From DATJHM01 sp035493895 (lineage in GTDB: Bacteria; Chloroflexota; Ktedonobacteria; Ktedonobacterales; Ktedonobacteraceae): a stretch of DNA of 50,768 nucleotides. Numbering within the stretch: position 1 is the first letter of the stretch; each line of letters opens with the position of its first letter. Shown piece after piece: positions 7,440 to 15,594 of the stretch. The stretch spans positions 1-50,768 of the forward strand of contig DATJHM010000182.1 in assembly GCA_035493895.1 (NCBI GenBank), written 5' to 3'. A program made the position numbers and the translations under genes. The notes under the pieces were generated by a model. The model saw only the letters and a list, made by a program, of their open reading frames with translations, was not told the DNA's origin and did not search any database.

Positions 7440-8513
7440 ATGAAAATTGCTCAGATCGCGCCCCCCTGGATTGCGATCCCTCCCAGGGATTACGGCGGAA
7501 CGGAGACGGTTCTGCATTGTTTGGTGGAAGAACAGGTGGCTCAGGGTCATGAGGTGACCTTGTTCGCCTCAGGTGATAGTCAGACATCTGCTCATCTTGT
7601 TCCTCTGGTGGAATGCGGCCTGCATGAGGATGGCGTGCCGTGGGATGACCATCACCGCGAACTTGCCTACCTTCAGCAAGCGCTTGAGTATATTCATAGC
7701 CATGACTTTGATATCGTGCATACCCATGTCTCATCCGGCGGTGACATGTACCTGTTCCCTTTGCTGGCAAGCTTCCGTGCCCCTCATATCACAACGCTGC
7801 ACAGTAACCTGCCATTTCGGCCCGAAGAGGTTCCTGATGAGATTGATTACGACAAGTTTGCCCAATGGGTGCCCCTGGTGCCGATGGTGGCGATCAGTGA
7901 ACATGCTCGCCGACACCAGGGGCTTCCGCTGAATTTCATTGGTGTCGTTTACCATGGCTTGCCATTGGAGCATGGCGATCTTCCCCTTGCTCAACAGGAT
8001 GACTTCTTTTTGTGGTTGGGCCGTTTCGCGCCCGAAAAAGGTCCCCACCTCGCGATTGAAGCCGCTCAGCAGGCGCAGGTGCCGTTAGTACTGGCTGGTA
8101 CGCTGACCCCGGATGAGGATTACTATCACGACCAGATTGAGCCGCATATTGATGGGCAGCAGATTCGTTGCCATGGCCCGGCCTCATACGAAGAGAAAAA
8201 CGCGCTGATGAGCAAGGCGCGTGGTTTCCTCAATCCCATTACCTGGGAAGAGCCGTTTGGCATGGTGATGGTAGAGGCGATGGCGCAGGGATGCCCTGTC
8301 ATTTCGTTTGCGCGTGGGGCCGCTCCCGAAATCATTCGTGATGGTGAAACGGGCTTTCTTGTCGAGAATCTGGACGAGATGGTGCAGGCGATCGGCCATA
8401 TCGATGAAATCAAGCGGGACAAGGTGCGAGCCCATGTGCAGGAGCATTTTTCGCACCATGCCATGGCGCGTAAGTACGAGCGCGTCTATCACGAAATAAT
8501 CAATGCTCGCTAA
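7440..8513 (+). CDS. Glycosyltransferase family 4 protein
   Basis: Predicted 357-residue GT-B fold glycosyltransferase using an NDP-sugar donor in the cytosol. The N-terminus MKIAQIAPPWIAIPPRDYGG is the GT4 acceptor-domain start. The donor domain has LGRFAPEKGPHLAIEAA, then the E-x7-E-type motif EEPFGMVMVEAMAQGCPVI followed by RGAAPEI. AAAGGAGA precedes the ATG at 7440, so the longer frame to 7395 is not used. It stands alone between a terminator hairpin and a strong convergent terminator. The acceptor (lipid, polysaccharide or small molecule) cannot be told. Confidence 0.9.
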   Translation: MKIAQIAPPWIAIPPRDYGGTETVLHCLVEEQVAQGHEVTLFASGDSQTSAHLVPLVECGLHEDGVPWDDHHRELAYLQQALEYIHSHDFDIVHTHVSSGGDMYLFPLLASFRAPHITTLHSNLPFRPEEVPDEIDYDKFAQWVPLVPMVAISEHARRHQGLPLNFIGVVYHGLPLEHGDLPLAQQDDFFLWLGRFAPEKGPHLAIEAAQQAQVPLVLAGTLTPDEDYYHDQIEPHIDGQQIRCHGPASYEEKNALMSKARGFLNPITWEEPFGMVMVEAMAQGCPVISFARGAAPEIIRDGETGFLVENLDEMVQAIGHIDEIKRDKVRAHVQEHFSHHAMARKYERVYHEIINAR

Positions 8514-8535
8514 AATAGTTGCCTTCCTCAGGAGA

Positions 8536-8575
8536 CTGGCCGGGCTGCCCACGAGCGTGGCCCGGCCAGCTTTTT
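8536..8575 (+). terminator. Rho-independent terminator
   Basis: CTGGCCGGG (8536-8544) pairs perfectly with CCCGGCCAG (8561-8569), an inner CCAC/GTGG stem closes a GAGC loop, and TTTTT follows at 8571-8575. It lies 22 nt after the glycosyltransferase stop and just before the convergent RraA-like gene ends. Confidence 0.92.
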
Positions 8576-8576
8576 G

Positions 8577-9254
8577 CTAATGGGAGACTTCAGGACCCGA
8601 GAAATGAGGCGTTTCCGCGCCCGTGATGCGGCGCATCGTCTCCTCTTCTCCTGCCCAGATACGATACGCGACCTCCGCGACCTGATCTGCACATTCGTCG
8701 GGAATCTGCACCATGCCATTGACATCGCCATGCAGCAAGTCGCCGGTCCGCACACGCATCCCCGAAATGGTGACCTCTTCTCCCACGCTTACACAGATAG
8801 GATTGCCATGAGAGACCACCAGGCCCGCACAAAAATACTGAAAACCGCCCAGCGTACGCACTTCTTTGAGATCGCGCAGTCCGCCGTCGGTCAGGATGCC
8901 AATGGCCCCTAGATGCTTCATCGTCGTTGACATCACTTCGCCCGCATGGCAGGAGTGCAGGCGGTCCGCACCCACATCTTGCATCACGATAATTGCAGGC
9001 TTAGGTGCCGTTTTGAGCCGCTCGTAGAGCGTGTTGAAGCCGATGCCCTGGCGTCCCTCGGTGGTGCTATCAACGGTGCAGGTAAGCGCATACCCAACGG
9101 TGGGCGGTAATTCAGGAAACATACAGCGGATATCGTATCCGACATACCCTGCCACGCGCGGGCGTATCTTGAATGTTTCGATGGCATTAGAGATCGTTGG
9201 GCTATCGATGCGCCTCAGGGCGCTAAGTTGTTCGGAACTGAGTCTGGCTACCAA
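8577..9254 (-). CDS. RraA-like family protein (HMG/CHA aldolase-like)
   Basis: Predicted 225-residue member of the RraA/4-hydroxy-4-methyl-2-oxoglutarate aldolase family. Diagnostic segments are SPTISNAIE near the N-terminus, GEVMSTTMKHLGAIGILTDG then GLRD (the substrate and metal site, R and D), and GDLLHGDVNGMVQIP. Family members cleave 4-carboxy-4-hydroxy-2-oxoacids or, in the RNase E inhibitor branch, bind proteins. The intact GE...RD motif favours a metal-dependent lyase. AGAAGGAGA followed by TTG at 9254 is the best start; GTG at 9275, with a weaker GAGGA, is the alternative. It converges on the GT4 gene and has no pathway partners nearby. Confidence 0.85.
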   Translation of the reverse strand: MVARLSSEQLSALRRIDSPTISNAIETFKIRPRVAGYVGYDIRCMFPELPPTVGYALTCTVDSTTEGRQGIGFNTLYERLKTAPKPAIIVMQDVGADRLHSCHAGEVMSTTMKHLGAIGILTDGGLRDLKEVRTLGGFQYFCAGLVVSHGNPICVSVGEEVTISGMRVRTGDLLHGDVNGMVQIPDECADQVAEVAYRIWAGEEETMRRITGAETPHFSGPEVSH

Positions 9255-9422
9255 TGTACTCTGTCTCCTTCTCACGAATTCCTCGAAACTGTATCCTCCC
9301 CCATCCTATCACATTTATCGGAGCAAAGGGCCGCTTTTTCGTCTTTCTCGATCTTCAAGTCCGATACAAAGCTGGTAATTTGGATCATGCAGGGCTCTGA
9401 AGTAGTCTCGGGAAATCGTTTC

Positions 9423-9926
9423 TCACAGGAGCTTTTTTCTATCGCGTAAAATGCTGTGATCGACGGGAAATGCAAGTGGAGGAAGTTCATTCTGTGGGAA
9501 AAATGCCAGTTCACTGACTTCATCGTTGGGTGTGCTCAGCGTGCCTATGTCGGTGTTGAGAATACTGGCCTCGTAGACCACCAGAACGTGCGGTTCACCT
9601 TGCTCGCTATAAATGCCAATGAGTCCTTCCAATTGCACATCCAGATTCGTCTCTTCCTTGACTTCACGTATGGCCGCTTGCTCAACCTGTTCACCCTGCT
9701 CAACATAACCGCCAAAGAAGCTCCATAAATCTTTTTTCGGTTCAATTGCACGCTTCCCAAGCAACAACGTATCGCCCTGGTGTACCACTGCAATTGCGAC
9801 AAGTTTTGGATGAGGGTAGTGGATAAATGTGCACTGTGGACAGGTGGTGCGCTGGACGTGGTCAATCCATTTTTTGGTGAGCGGCGTTGCGCATAAAGGG
9901 CAATAGCGAAAGTCAGGATCGGACAT
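9423..9926 (-). CDS. NUDIX hydrolase with N-terminal zinc ribbon
   Basis: Predicted 167-residue Nudix pyrophosphohydrolase. Residues about 8-35 form a zinc ribbon (YCPLCATPL ... TTCPQC). The Nudix box is complete: GGYVEQGEQVEQAAIREVKE then ETNL, matching Gx5Ex7REUxEExGU apart from the final Gly. It lacks the SQPWPFPxS motif that marks NADH pyrophosphatase NudC, so a nucleoside-diphosphate-sugar or similar substrate is more likely. The ATG at 9926 has AGGAGA upstream; the longer frame to 9965 lacks a site. It appears to be monocistronic. Confidence 0.9.
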   Translation of the reverse strand: MSDPDFRYCPLCATPLTKKWIDHVQRTTCPQCTFIHYPHPKLVAIAVVHQGDTLLLGKRAIEPKKDLWSFFGGYVEQGEQVEQAAIREVKEETNLDVQLEGLIGIYSEQGEPHVLVVYEASILNTDIGTLSTPNDEVSELAFFPQNELPPLAFPVDHSILRDRKKLL

Positions 9927-10051
9927 GCTGAGAATCTCCTCTCTTCTAAATAGAGACGTTTGCATGGAGGTTAGTGGCGAGATGCGATCGGAATCTTCGC
10001 CATAGAAAAAATTTAATTAATGTATACATATCTATGTATTTCCCCTTCTCT

Positions 10052-10065
10052 TATATTGCAATATA
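10052..10065. promoter_or_regulatory. 14-bp perfect palindrome upstream of secreted paralogues
   Basis: TATATTGCAATATA is a perfect palindrome 60 nt before the first DUF2690-like gene, in an AT-rich stretch that also contains TGTATACATA at 10021-10030. It is a plausible operator; no cognate regulator is identified. Confidence 0.35.
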
Positions 10066-10124
10066 GGTCGCTTGATCAAAGCGAATCGTGAAAACTGGCA
10101 ATGAGACAAAGGAGATATCACGTG

Positions 10125-10592
10125 ATGAAGCATCGTATTGCTCAGCTCGTAAGCATATTTGCATTCCTCATCGTGGGAACATTCGTCCTGCCAATTGGCA
10201 TAACCCATGTTGTCGCACATCCAGGTGCTCGACCAATACCGCATTGCGCTGGTGAGCAGTGTAACGGTCAACCTGTTGACGCGGGATGCTCCGCAGATGC
10301 GGCCATTATAGACTATACAACGATTACCAATTCCTCTGTAATTGCTGTAATGACGATTTTACAGTCTAAAGCTTGCAATATTTACTATGCGCAACTGCGG
10401 AGCGTTGGCGGGACGAGACTGATGTCCCTGAGCATCCTACGAGGCCCCCTCTCCTACGAAAGCGGTTCCCAGTACATAAAATTGATCACCTCTCCTATGG
10501 TGGCTGTAGGCACTGGCACCGTGATTGTGACGGGAATTGCTCACGCCAATGGGAGCGATCACCCGGTTATCCTTAGTTTTCCAGAAAAATAA
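10125..10592 (+). CDS. Secreted DUF2690-like protein, copy 1
   Basis: Predicted 155-residue exported protein. An N-terminal MKHRIAQ charged region and hydrophobic core (about 8-28) end at THVVAHP, a probable signal peptidase site. The mature part has four conserved cysteines in CAGEQCNGQPVDAGCSADAA and QSKACNIYYAQL, the pattern of DUF2690 (CxGxxCxGxxP...GCxxDA), a family of unknown function found in actinomycetes and Ktedonobacteria. AAAGGAGA precedes the ATG at 10125. It is followed after 27 nt by a paralogue whose leader GAGACAAAGGAGAT is nearly identical, so the pair is a tandem duplication and probably one operon. Confidence 0.75.
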   Translation: MKHRIAQLVSIFAFLIVGTFVLPIGITHVVAHPGARPIPHCAGEQCNGQPVDAGCSADAAIIDYTTITNSSVIAVMTILQSKACNIYYAQLRSVGGTRLMSLSILRGPLSYESGSQYIKLITSPMVAVGTGTVIVTGIAHANGSDHPVILSFPEK

Positions 10593-10619
10593 ACAGTGAG
10601 ACAAAGGAGATGTAGCGTA

Positions 10620-11075
10620 ATGAAGCATCGTATTGTCGTGATGCTCGCATTCCTCGTCATGGGCACATTTGCCCTCTCGATGGGCGCAACCCATGTTTCC
10701 GCACATTCGAGTACCCGATCCGTTCCACAGTGTGAGAGTGATCAGTGTAATGGTCTACCTGTCGAAGAGGCATGCTCTTCAGATGCCTCCCTGGTACGCT
10801 TTGCACGAATGAGCACTGACAAAGGTGTCATCATCGGTGAATTGAGCCTCTGGTGGTCGCGCAGTTGTGACGCGTACTATGGGCAACTGAAGAGCGTTGG
10901 CGGGACGAGACTGATGTCCCTTTCCATTCGGCTGTACCCCCTCTCCTATCCAAGTGGTTCCCGTTACGTCGATTCGATCACTTCTCCCATGGTGGCAAAA
11001 GATGATGGCACGGTGTATATCACTGGAACTGTGTACAATGATGCCGATAGCTACGATCTTGAGTTTAATTATTGA
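10620..11075 (+). CDS. Secreted DUF2690-like protein, copy 2
   Basis: Predicted 151-residue exported paralogue of the gene before it. A signal peptide (MKHRIVVMLAFLVMGTFALS, cleavage near SAHS) leads to the same cysteine pattern: CESDQCNGLPVEEACSSDAS, RSCDAYYGQLKSVGGTRLMS. The SVGGTRLMSLSI segment is identical between the copies, while the C-terminal strand differs. AAAGGAGA precedes the ATG. Transcription probably ends at the perfect hairpin 11100-11141. The duplication with divergence suggests a surface or secreted function under selection; the biochemical role is unknown. Confidence 0.75.
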   Translation: MKHRIVVMLAFLVMGTFALSMGATHVSAHSSTRSVPQCESDQCNGLPVEEACSSDASLVRFARMSTDKGVIIGELSLWWSRSCDAYYGQLKSVGGTRLMSLSIRLYPLSYPSGSRYVDSITSPMVAKDDGTVYITGTVYNDADSYDLEFNY

Positions 11076-11099
11076 TATTTACGCCATCTCACTCGCGTA

Positions 11100-11141
11100 G
11101 ATAGCCCGAAATCATATCTTGCAGGTTGATTTCGGGCTATC
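11100..11141. terminator. Perfect 15-bp hairpin between convergent genes
   Basis: GATAGCCCGAAATCA (11100-11114) and TGATTTCGGGCTATC (11127-11141) are exact complements with a 12-nt loop. The element sits between the end of the DUF2690 pair and the convergent MFS gene and probably terminates both, although T-runs are short. Confidence 0.75.
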
Positions 11142-11157
11142 CTGTAGGGCCAATGCG

Positions 11158-12375
11158 CTAGAAGGTTTCTCCTGGAACGGAAGCGATTTCTCTTGTTTCT
11201 GGCTTCACCAGCATAAAAGGGAGCGCAATGGCCAGGAGAAGCAGTGCAGGAATGAGCAAACTCCAGCCGATGCCCACATGTGTGAGCACGACGCCGACCA
11301 GCGGCGGAAAGACAAAGCCTGAGGAGCCCGAGCCGACCAGGATGACGGTTGAGGCCGAGCTCAAGCTATCTGCAAATCGCCGCGAGGCGATCGCCATCAC
11401 GCCAGGAAAGATGGGCGCACAGAAAATGCCGATAAAGAGACTACCTGCGAACGCAATCCAGATATTGCCAATGAAGACAGCTGCGAAGAGGCCACTTACG
11501 AATCCCCCAAAGAAGCAGAGATAGAGCAGAGCCTTTTCGCTGAGCCACTCTCTTTTGAGGATCTGTCCCCCTGCCAGTCGTCCCAGGGTCAGACCAAGCC
11601 AGAAGAGGGTAGCCGCTGGTGCTGCTTCTGCCAATGGAATCGTTGCCGCCTGACTGAGCGCAGACGTGATCCAGCCGCCAAAGCTGACCTCACCTCCGAC
11701 ATACAGAAATAATTGTAACGCAAGAAGCCAGAGCGCCAATTGCATAAATATCGAACGTGATCTACCGGCTGCTCGTTGTGTTGTAGGTTGTGTGGCCGGT
11801 GCTGGTAGTTGTGTGGGTAGACGCATGAATGTCAGGAGTATGAGCGCCAGTATGGCCAGCGTCATTCCGATGATAAAGGCCCAGACTGCTTCGTGGAACA
11901 CGGCAAGTACCAGGGAAAGGAGCAGCGGCCCTGTCAATGCACCAATGCCGAACGAACTGTGCAGTTTATTGAGCATCTCGCCAAGCGTGTCTGTAAAGGT
12001 AAGGGTCATTGCGTGGTTGATACTCACATCGACAATACCCGAACCTATCCCGACAGTGAATTGGGCCAGGAGCAAGATCCAGAAGATGTGTGTCATAGGG
12101 ATGACTGGTGAAGCGATTGCTAACAGGGCACATGCTGTCATTAAGAGGTACCTGGGCCCAAGGCGCTTACTCAGCTGACCTGCCAGGATAACTCCAAAGG
12201 TGTATCCTATCGATGAGCTCGTTAAGACCCATCCTGCAATATCCAACGAAACGTTTGTCTGAGATGCCAGAAACGGCAAGGCCGTTCCTGGTAACATAGA
12301 GACCATGCCAACGGATGAAAAAACCAGGCAAAGCGTATAAAAAATAAAATTTTTGTGCTCATTCCTATGCGTCAT
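11158..12375 (-). CDS. MFS transporter
   Basis: Predicted 405-residue major facilitator with about 12 membrane segments. The first half has FVxxG-like loop features (GQLSKRLGPRYLLM between TM2 and TM3), then GIGSGIVDVSINHAM in TM4-5. A central cytosolic loop rich in Pro/Thr/Gln is followed by six more helices with LGRLAGGQILKREWL in the TM8-9 loop. The overall pattern is closest to the sugar/fucose-permease-like or FHS group, but the substrate is uncertain. ATG at 12375 with AGGA upstream is preferred over TTG at 12426. The gene is isolated from metabolic clusters. Confidence 0.88.
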   Translation of the reverse strand: MTHRNEHKNFIFYTLCLVFSSVGMVSMLPGTALPFLASQTNVSLDIAGWVLTSSSIGYTFGVILAGQLSKRLGPRYLLMTACALLAIASPVIPMTHIFWILLLAQFTVGIGSGIVDVSINHAMTLTFTDTLGEMLNKLHSSFGIGALTGPLLLSLVLAVFHEAVWAFIIGMTLAILALILLTFMRLPTQLPAPATQPTTQRAAGRSRSIFMQLALWLLALQLFLYVGGEVSFGGWITSALSQAATIPLAEAAPAATLFWLGLTLGRLAGGQILKREWLSEKALLYLCFFGGFVSGLFAAVFIGNIWIAFAGSLFIGIFCAPIFPGVMAIASRRFADSLSSASTVILVGSGSSGFVFPPLVGVVLTHVGIGWSLLIPALLLLAIALPFMLVKPETREIASVPGETF

Positions 12376-12470
12376 GGAAAAAACTATCCTCTCATATTCC
12401 TTATAGAGTATAGTAGAGTATATCAAAGAATCTCTATAGAAGCGAGCAGAAAAAAAAGACTACGTGAGCA

Positions 12471-12522
12471 TTGACAATCAAGTGACCCTATGATATATTT
12501 CCTCCATGCATCTGATATATCA
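12471..12522 (+). promoter_or_regulatory. Near-consensus promoter with TGATATATCA palindrome
   Basis: TTGACA (12471-12476), a 17-bp spacer and TATATT (12494-12499) form a strong sigma70-type promoter reading into the small gene at 12579 and perhaps on into the APC permease. TGATATAT overlaps the -10 (12491-12498) and a perfect palindrome TGATATATCA lies at 12513-12522, 22 bp downstream. The GATATATC core also occupies the centre of the padR operator. Confidence 0.55.
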
Positions 12523-12578
12523 CAAAGCCAATATGGTGTATCTATGCGAAAAACACTCCAAAAAACGAGGAGTAGTCT

Positions 12579-12878
12579 ATGGAACCAGTTCAAGGTCTAC
12601 AACATTTTCTGTTCCATCATGAAGACGTGACGCCCTTTCGTCATGTTCATCCTACTCTCCTCTCCTACGACATCGCCGTCGGTTTTCTAGCTTCTGTTGC
12701 GATACAGTGTGTCCAGGCGCGTACTCGACGCAATGTTTCCTATCAAAGCTATCGAGAAAATTGCTACACATTCCACTCATCTTCGCTGGTCTATCCTATG
12801 GGCCGCGCCCATCGTGATATAGATACAGGTAAGTATGCTCCATCTGAAGCGTATGAGCCGCCTCGAAGGTGTTCTTAA
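12579..12878 (+). CDS. Hypothetical small protein
   Basis: A 99-residue frame starting MEPVQGLQHFLFHHEDVTP. It is preceded by GAGGAG at proper spacing and by a near-consensus promoter 80 nt upstream, which are the main reasons to accept it. The sequence is rich in His, Tyr and Arg with no membrane segment, no recognisable domain and no clear family. It could be a genuine orphan protein, or the leader of a transcript reaching the APC permease at 13096. No gene is supported between 12879 and 13095. Confidence 0.4.
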   Translation: MEPVQGLQHFLFHHEDVTPFRHVHPTLLSYDIAVGFLASVAIQCVQARTRRNVSYQSYRENCYTFHSSSLVYPMGRAHRDIDTGKYAPSEAYEPPRRCS

Positions 12879-13095
12879 CCGGAGTCAATTGTATTGCAAC
12901 TCACGTGACATTCAACGTCATGTTTGTTTGGTTATGCAAAACTCAGCTGTATGTCTCTCTGCTTGTTTTTCAAGTGGGAATCACGGACATACTTATGAGT
13001 CGATGTCAGGTCGTATTTATGCCTGGCTACCTGCTCCGATCGACCGTGTTGTAGCGGCGGGTGATCAGTAGTCAGGAACAGAGGAGGCTATCCTA

Positions 13096-14586
13096 TTGGC
13101 GAGTCAATCTACCGTCACCTCTTCAGGTAGTGCTCAAGAGGCCCATCGTCTGGAGCGAAATGTACTGACTGTCCCTCACGGTATTGCTCTGGCGGCGGCC
13201 GCTATGGCTCCTGCAATTGCTGTTGTGCTCAATGCGCCAGCCGCTGGCCCTGTCGCGGGGGCCGCGCTTCCCCTCTCGTTTTTGTTAGCATTTATTGGCT
13301 GTTTATTTGTCGGGAATACTGTCGTCCAGTTCGCCCGACGTCTTCCCTCTTCCGGTTCTTTTTATACGTTCAATAGCCACGGTCTGGGCAAAACTGCGGG
13401 CTTTTTCACTGGCTGGCTGTTCTGGATCGGGTATGCAGTGCTTGCTCCGGGCCTCTTCGATGCCCTTGGTGCGTTTACCCATGATTACGTTGTTGGCACG
13501 TTCCACGCTGATGTTCCCTGGTGGGTGTTTAGCCTTGTGGGTATGGCGATTGTCGTCGTTCTCTCCTGGCGCAGTATCAAAGCTTCTGTACAGGTGGATC
13601 TGATTTTACTGGCTGTCGAGGTGCTGATCTTCCTCGTGCTGGCAATTATCGCCATTGCAAAGGGTGGCAGTGGCAATACACTGACGGTATTTACTCCGGC
13701 TGCCTCCCCGAGTGGCTTCTCTGGTGTTGGACTGGGTGTTGTCTTTGGTATTCTGTCCTTTATTGGCTTCGATGCTGCGGCAACTTTGGGTGAAGAGACG
13801 AAAAATCCAAGACGTAGCGTGCCTCTCGCGGTTGGCGGTGCCTTGCTCATCGTCGGCATCTTCTACGTCCTGGTGATGTACGCGCTGACGGCCGGTTATG
13901 GTCTGAATGATCCGGCCAATCTGAAAGCGTTCTTGAGCGATGCCAATCCGATTGTCACGCTCGCGCACAAAGATGCTCCCTGGCTGGAGCAGCTCGTGGA
14001 TCTCTGTGCGATCACTGGTATTTTCTCCTGCTTGATGGCTATCCATAATACGACGACGCGCGTCATTTTTTCGATGGGTCGTGATCGTGTATTGCCAGCA
14101 GCGCTTGGACGTGTACATAGCCGCTGGTTTTCGCCCTACACTGCCATTATTGTGCAGACGATTTTTACGCTGATCGTTGGCATTGGCACGGGTCTCTGGC
14201 TGGGTCCGGGTGCAACGGGCGCTTATGGTTTCACCGGAGCAATCGGCACGGTGGCAATTGTGATCGTCTATATCCTGAGCAATATTGCGCTGATCCGTTA
14301 TTTCTTCAAACTGCCGGAGCGCAATATATTCTTACATATTATTCTGCCGATTCTGGGTATCCTGGTGCTGGCGTATCCGTTGTGGTCGGCGGCGCAGCCC
14401 AATCAGACGTATCCGTATAATCTGGTGCCGATTGTGGTGCTGGTCTGGCTGGTGATCGGGCTGGTCACCTATTTCTACTTCCGCGCCAAATCTCCTGAAA
14501 AGCTGAGTGCTCTGGGAGCCTTCCTGGCAGAAGATGGTTCGCTTGAAGAGGCGGTGCTGGTGGAAGCGGAGCCAGCTGGCGACTAG
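13096..14586 (+). CDS. APC family amino acid/amine permease
   Basis: Predicted 496-residue amino acid-polyamine-organocation permease with about 12 membrane helices. TM1 has the family sequence LTVPHGIALAAAAMAPAIAV, and further hallmarks are QFARRLPSSGSFYTF, GFDAAATLGEETKNPRRSVP in TM6 and the following loop, and the long C-terminal tail. The start is TTG at 13096, 8 nt after AGGAGG. It opens the + strand cluster ending at 21305. Placed with a GS-like ligase, it resembles PuuP-type uptake in polyamine catabolism; that substrate class (an amine or amino acid) is inferred. Confidence 0.88.
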   Translation: MASQSTVTSSGSAQEAHRLERNVLTVPHGIALAAAAMAPAIAVVLNAPAAGPVAGAALPLSFLLAFIGCLFVGNTVVQFARRLPSSGSFYTFNSHGLGKTAGFFTGWLFWIGYAVLAPGLFDALGAFTHDYVVGTFHADVPWWVFSLVGMAIVVVLSWRSIKASVQVDLILLAVEVLIFLVLAIIAIAKGGSGNTLTVFTPAASPSGFSGVGLGVVFGILSFIGFDAAATLGEETKNPRRSVPLAVGGALLIVGIFYVLVMYALTAGYGLNDPANLKAFLSDANPIVTLAHKDAPWLEQLVDLCAITGIFSCLMAIHNTTTRVIFSMGRDRVLPAALGRVHSRWFSPYTAIIVQTIFTLIVGIGTGLWLGPGATGAYGFTGAIGTVAIVIVYILSNIALIRYFFKLPERNIFLHIILPILGILVLAYPLWSAAQPNQTYPYNLVPIVVLVWLVIGLVTYFYFRAKSPEKLSALGAFLAEDGSLEEAVLVEAEPAGD

Positions 14587-14614
14587 TTTGCTTATGTATG
14601 TAGTTCGTGTCGTT

Positions 14615-14647
14615 ACCAGGTTCTCTCTTCAACACGGAGAGCCTGGT
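14615..14647 (+). terminator. Terminator-like hairpin after the APC permease
   Basis: ACCAGG-TT-CTCTC pairs with GAGAG-CCTGGT across a 9-nt loop, 29 nt after the permease stop. No strong T-run follows, so it may attenuate rather than end transcription. Confidence 0.5.
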
Positions 14648-14739
14648 TGGCGCACGATTTGAAATAAAGAAGGAGAGTTCCATCTGCGGTTCGCACGAGG
14701 GCGTGCATAGCTCGCGGATGCACTCTATGATGGTGATGC

Positions 14740-15450
14740 ATGCTCACGATTGAAAACAAGGTGATTTATACGACACTTGCAGAGCTGGCCGATGTGCGGC
14801 ATACGGCGGTGGTGGTTGTTGATATGCAGAACGATTTCTGTAAATCTGGCTGGGCTTTTGATCAGCTTGGCATCGATCTTTCGATGTACGCGCCGATGGT
14901 TCCCCGCCTTGCGCGGTTATTGGCTGCTGCCCGTGCCGTTGGTGTCCCGATTATCTATATTCAGATGACGGTCCTGCCCGGTCGTCGCATGGAGTCACCC
15001 GCGCAATTGCGCTTTAATATGCGCCTGCATATGCCATCCCACCCCAGCGAGCCGCTTCTCTACACCCTCGAGGGTACTCCCGGCCATGCGATTATTCCAG
15101 AACTGAGGCCACACGCGGACGATCTTACTGTGCGTAAATACCGCTCAAGTGGTTTCTGGGGAACCAATCTGGACATGCTTCTGCGGAGCAATAAAATTGA
15201 GACGGTGATCATGACCGGCTGCACGACGGAAGGCTGCGTAGAATCGACCGCACGCGATGCGCTTTTCAATGACTATTATGTCGTGCTCCCGGAAGATTGC
15301 GTGGCCAGCGATGATCCCCTTCAGCACGACGCTTCGCTCTTCTTGATGCGCCATCGTTTCGACGTGGTCACATCCGCCGAAATTCTGGCTGTCTGGCAGC
15401 AGGGGGAGCAACTGGCAGGCGAAGCGGTAGTGTCCGCCGAACAGAAATAA
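14740..15450 (+). CDS. Cysteine hydrolase, isochorismatase-like family (RutB/carbamoylsarcosine amidase type)
   Basis: Predicted 236-residue amidase of the isochorismatase-like fold. The triad is complete: Asp in VVVVDMQNDFC, Lys in LTVRKYRSSGFWGTNLD, and Cys in MTGCTTEGCVESTARDA. The GTNLD and CTTEGCVE forms match RutB/N-carbamoyl-amino-acid amidohydrolases better than true isochorismatases, implying hydrolysis of an amide or carbamoyl (ureido) bond in the cytosol. The ATG at 14740 lacks a clear ribosome site, so the start is less certain. It sits between the permease and an SDR in the catabolic cluster. Confidence 0.88.
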   Translation: MLTIENKVIYTTLAELADVRHTAVVVVDMQNDFCKSGWAFDQLGIDLSMYAPMVPRLARLLAAARAVGVPIIYIQMTVLPGRRMESPAQLRFNMRLHMPSHPSEPLLYTLEGTPGHAIIPELRPHADDLTVRKYRSSGFWGTNLDMLLRSNKIETVIMTGCTTEGCVESTARDALFNDYYVVLPEDCVASDDPLQHDASLFLMRHRFDVVTSAEILAVWQQGEQLAGEAVVSAEQK

Positions 15451-15474
15451 TATTCTGCCGAATATTCCCTGTAA

Positions 15475-15580
15475 AAACTTCCGGAATTCGCAAAATCCTC
15501 AGTATATCTACTATAGGGACGGAATGGAGCAAAAAGGTTTCCGGAATTCGCAAAAGCTTCAGCATATATTATATAGGAAG
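15475..15580. repeat. Two 60-bp-spaced copies of a leader element
   Basis: CTTCCGGAATTCGCAAAA at about 15479 and TTTCCGGAATTCGCAAAA at about 15539 start two copies exactly 60 bp apart. Each continues with C-TCAG-ATAT and a TATAGG-like segment. A third, diverged copy lies at 25731-25790, upstream of the second GntR gene. Here the copies lie directly upstream of the SDR at 15595, so a regulatory role is plausible. Confidence 0.7.
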
Positions 15581-15594
15581 AAGGAACAAGTGCA

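Noticed and set aside
12835..13071. 78-codon frame between the small orphan gene and the APC permease
   Set aside because: No ribosome site, overlaps the better-supported 99-residue frame and has no recognisable features.
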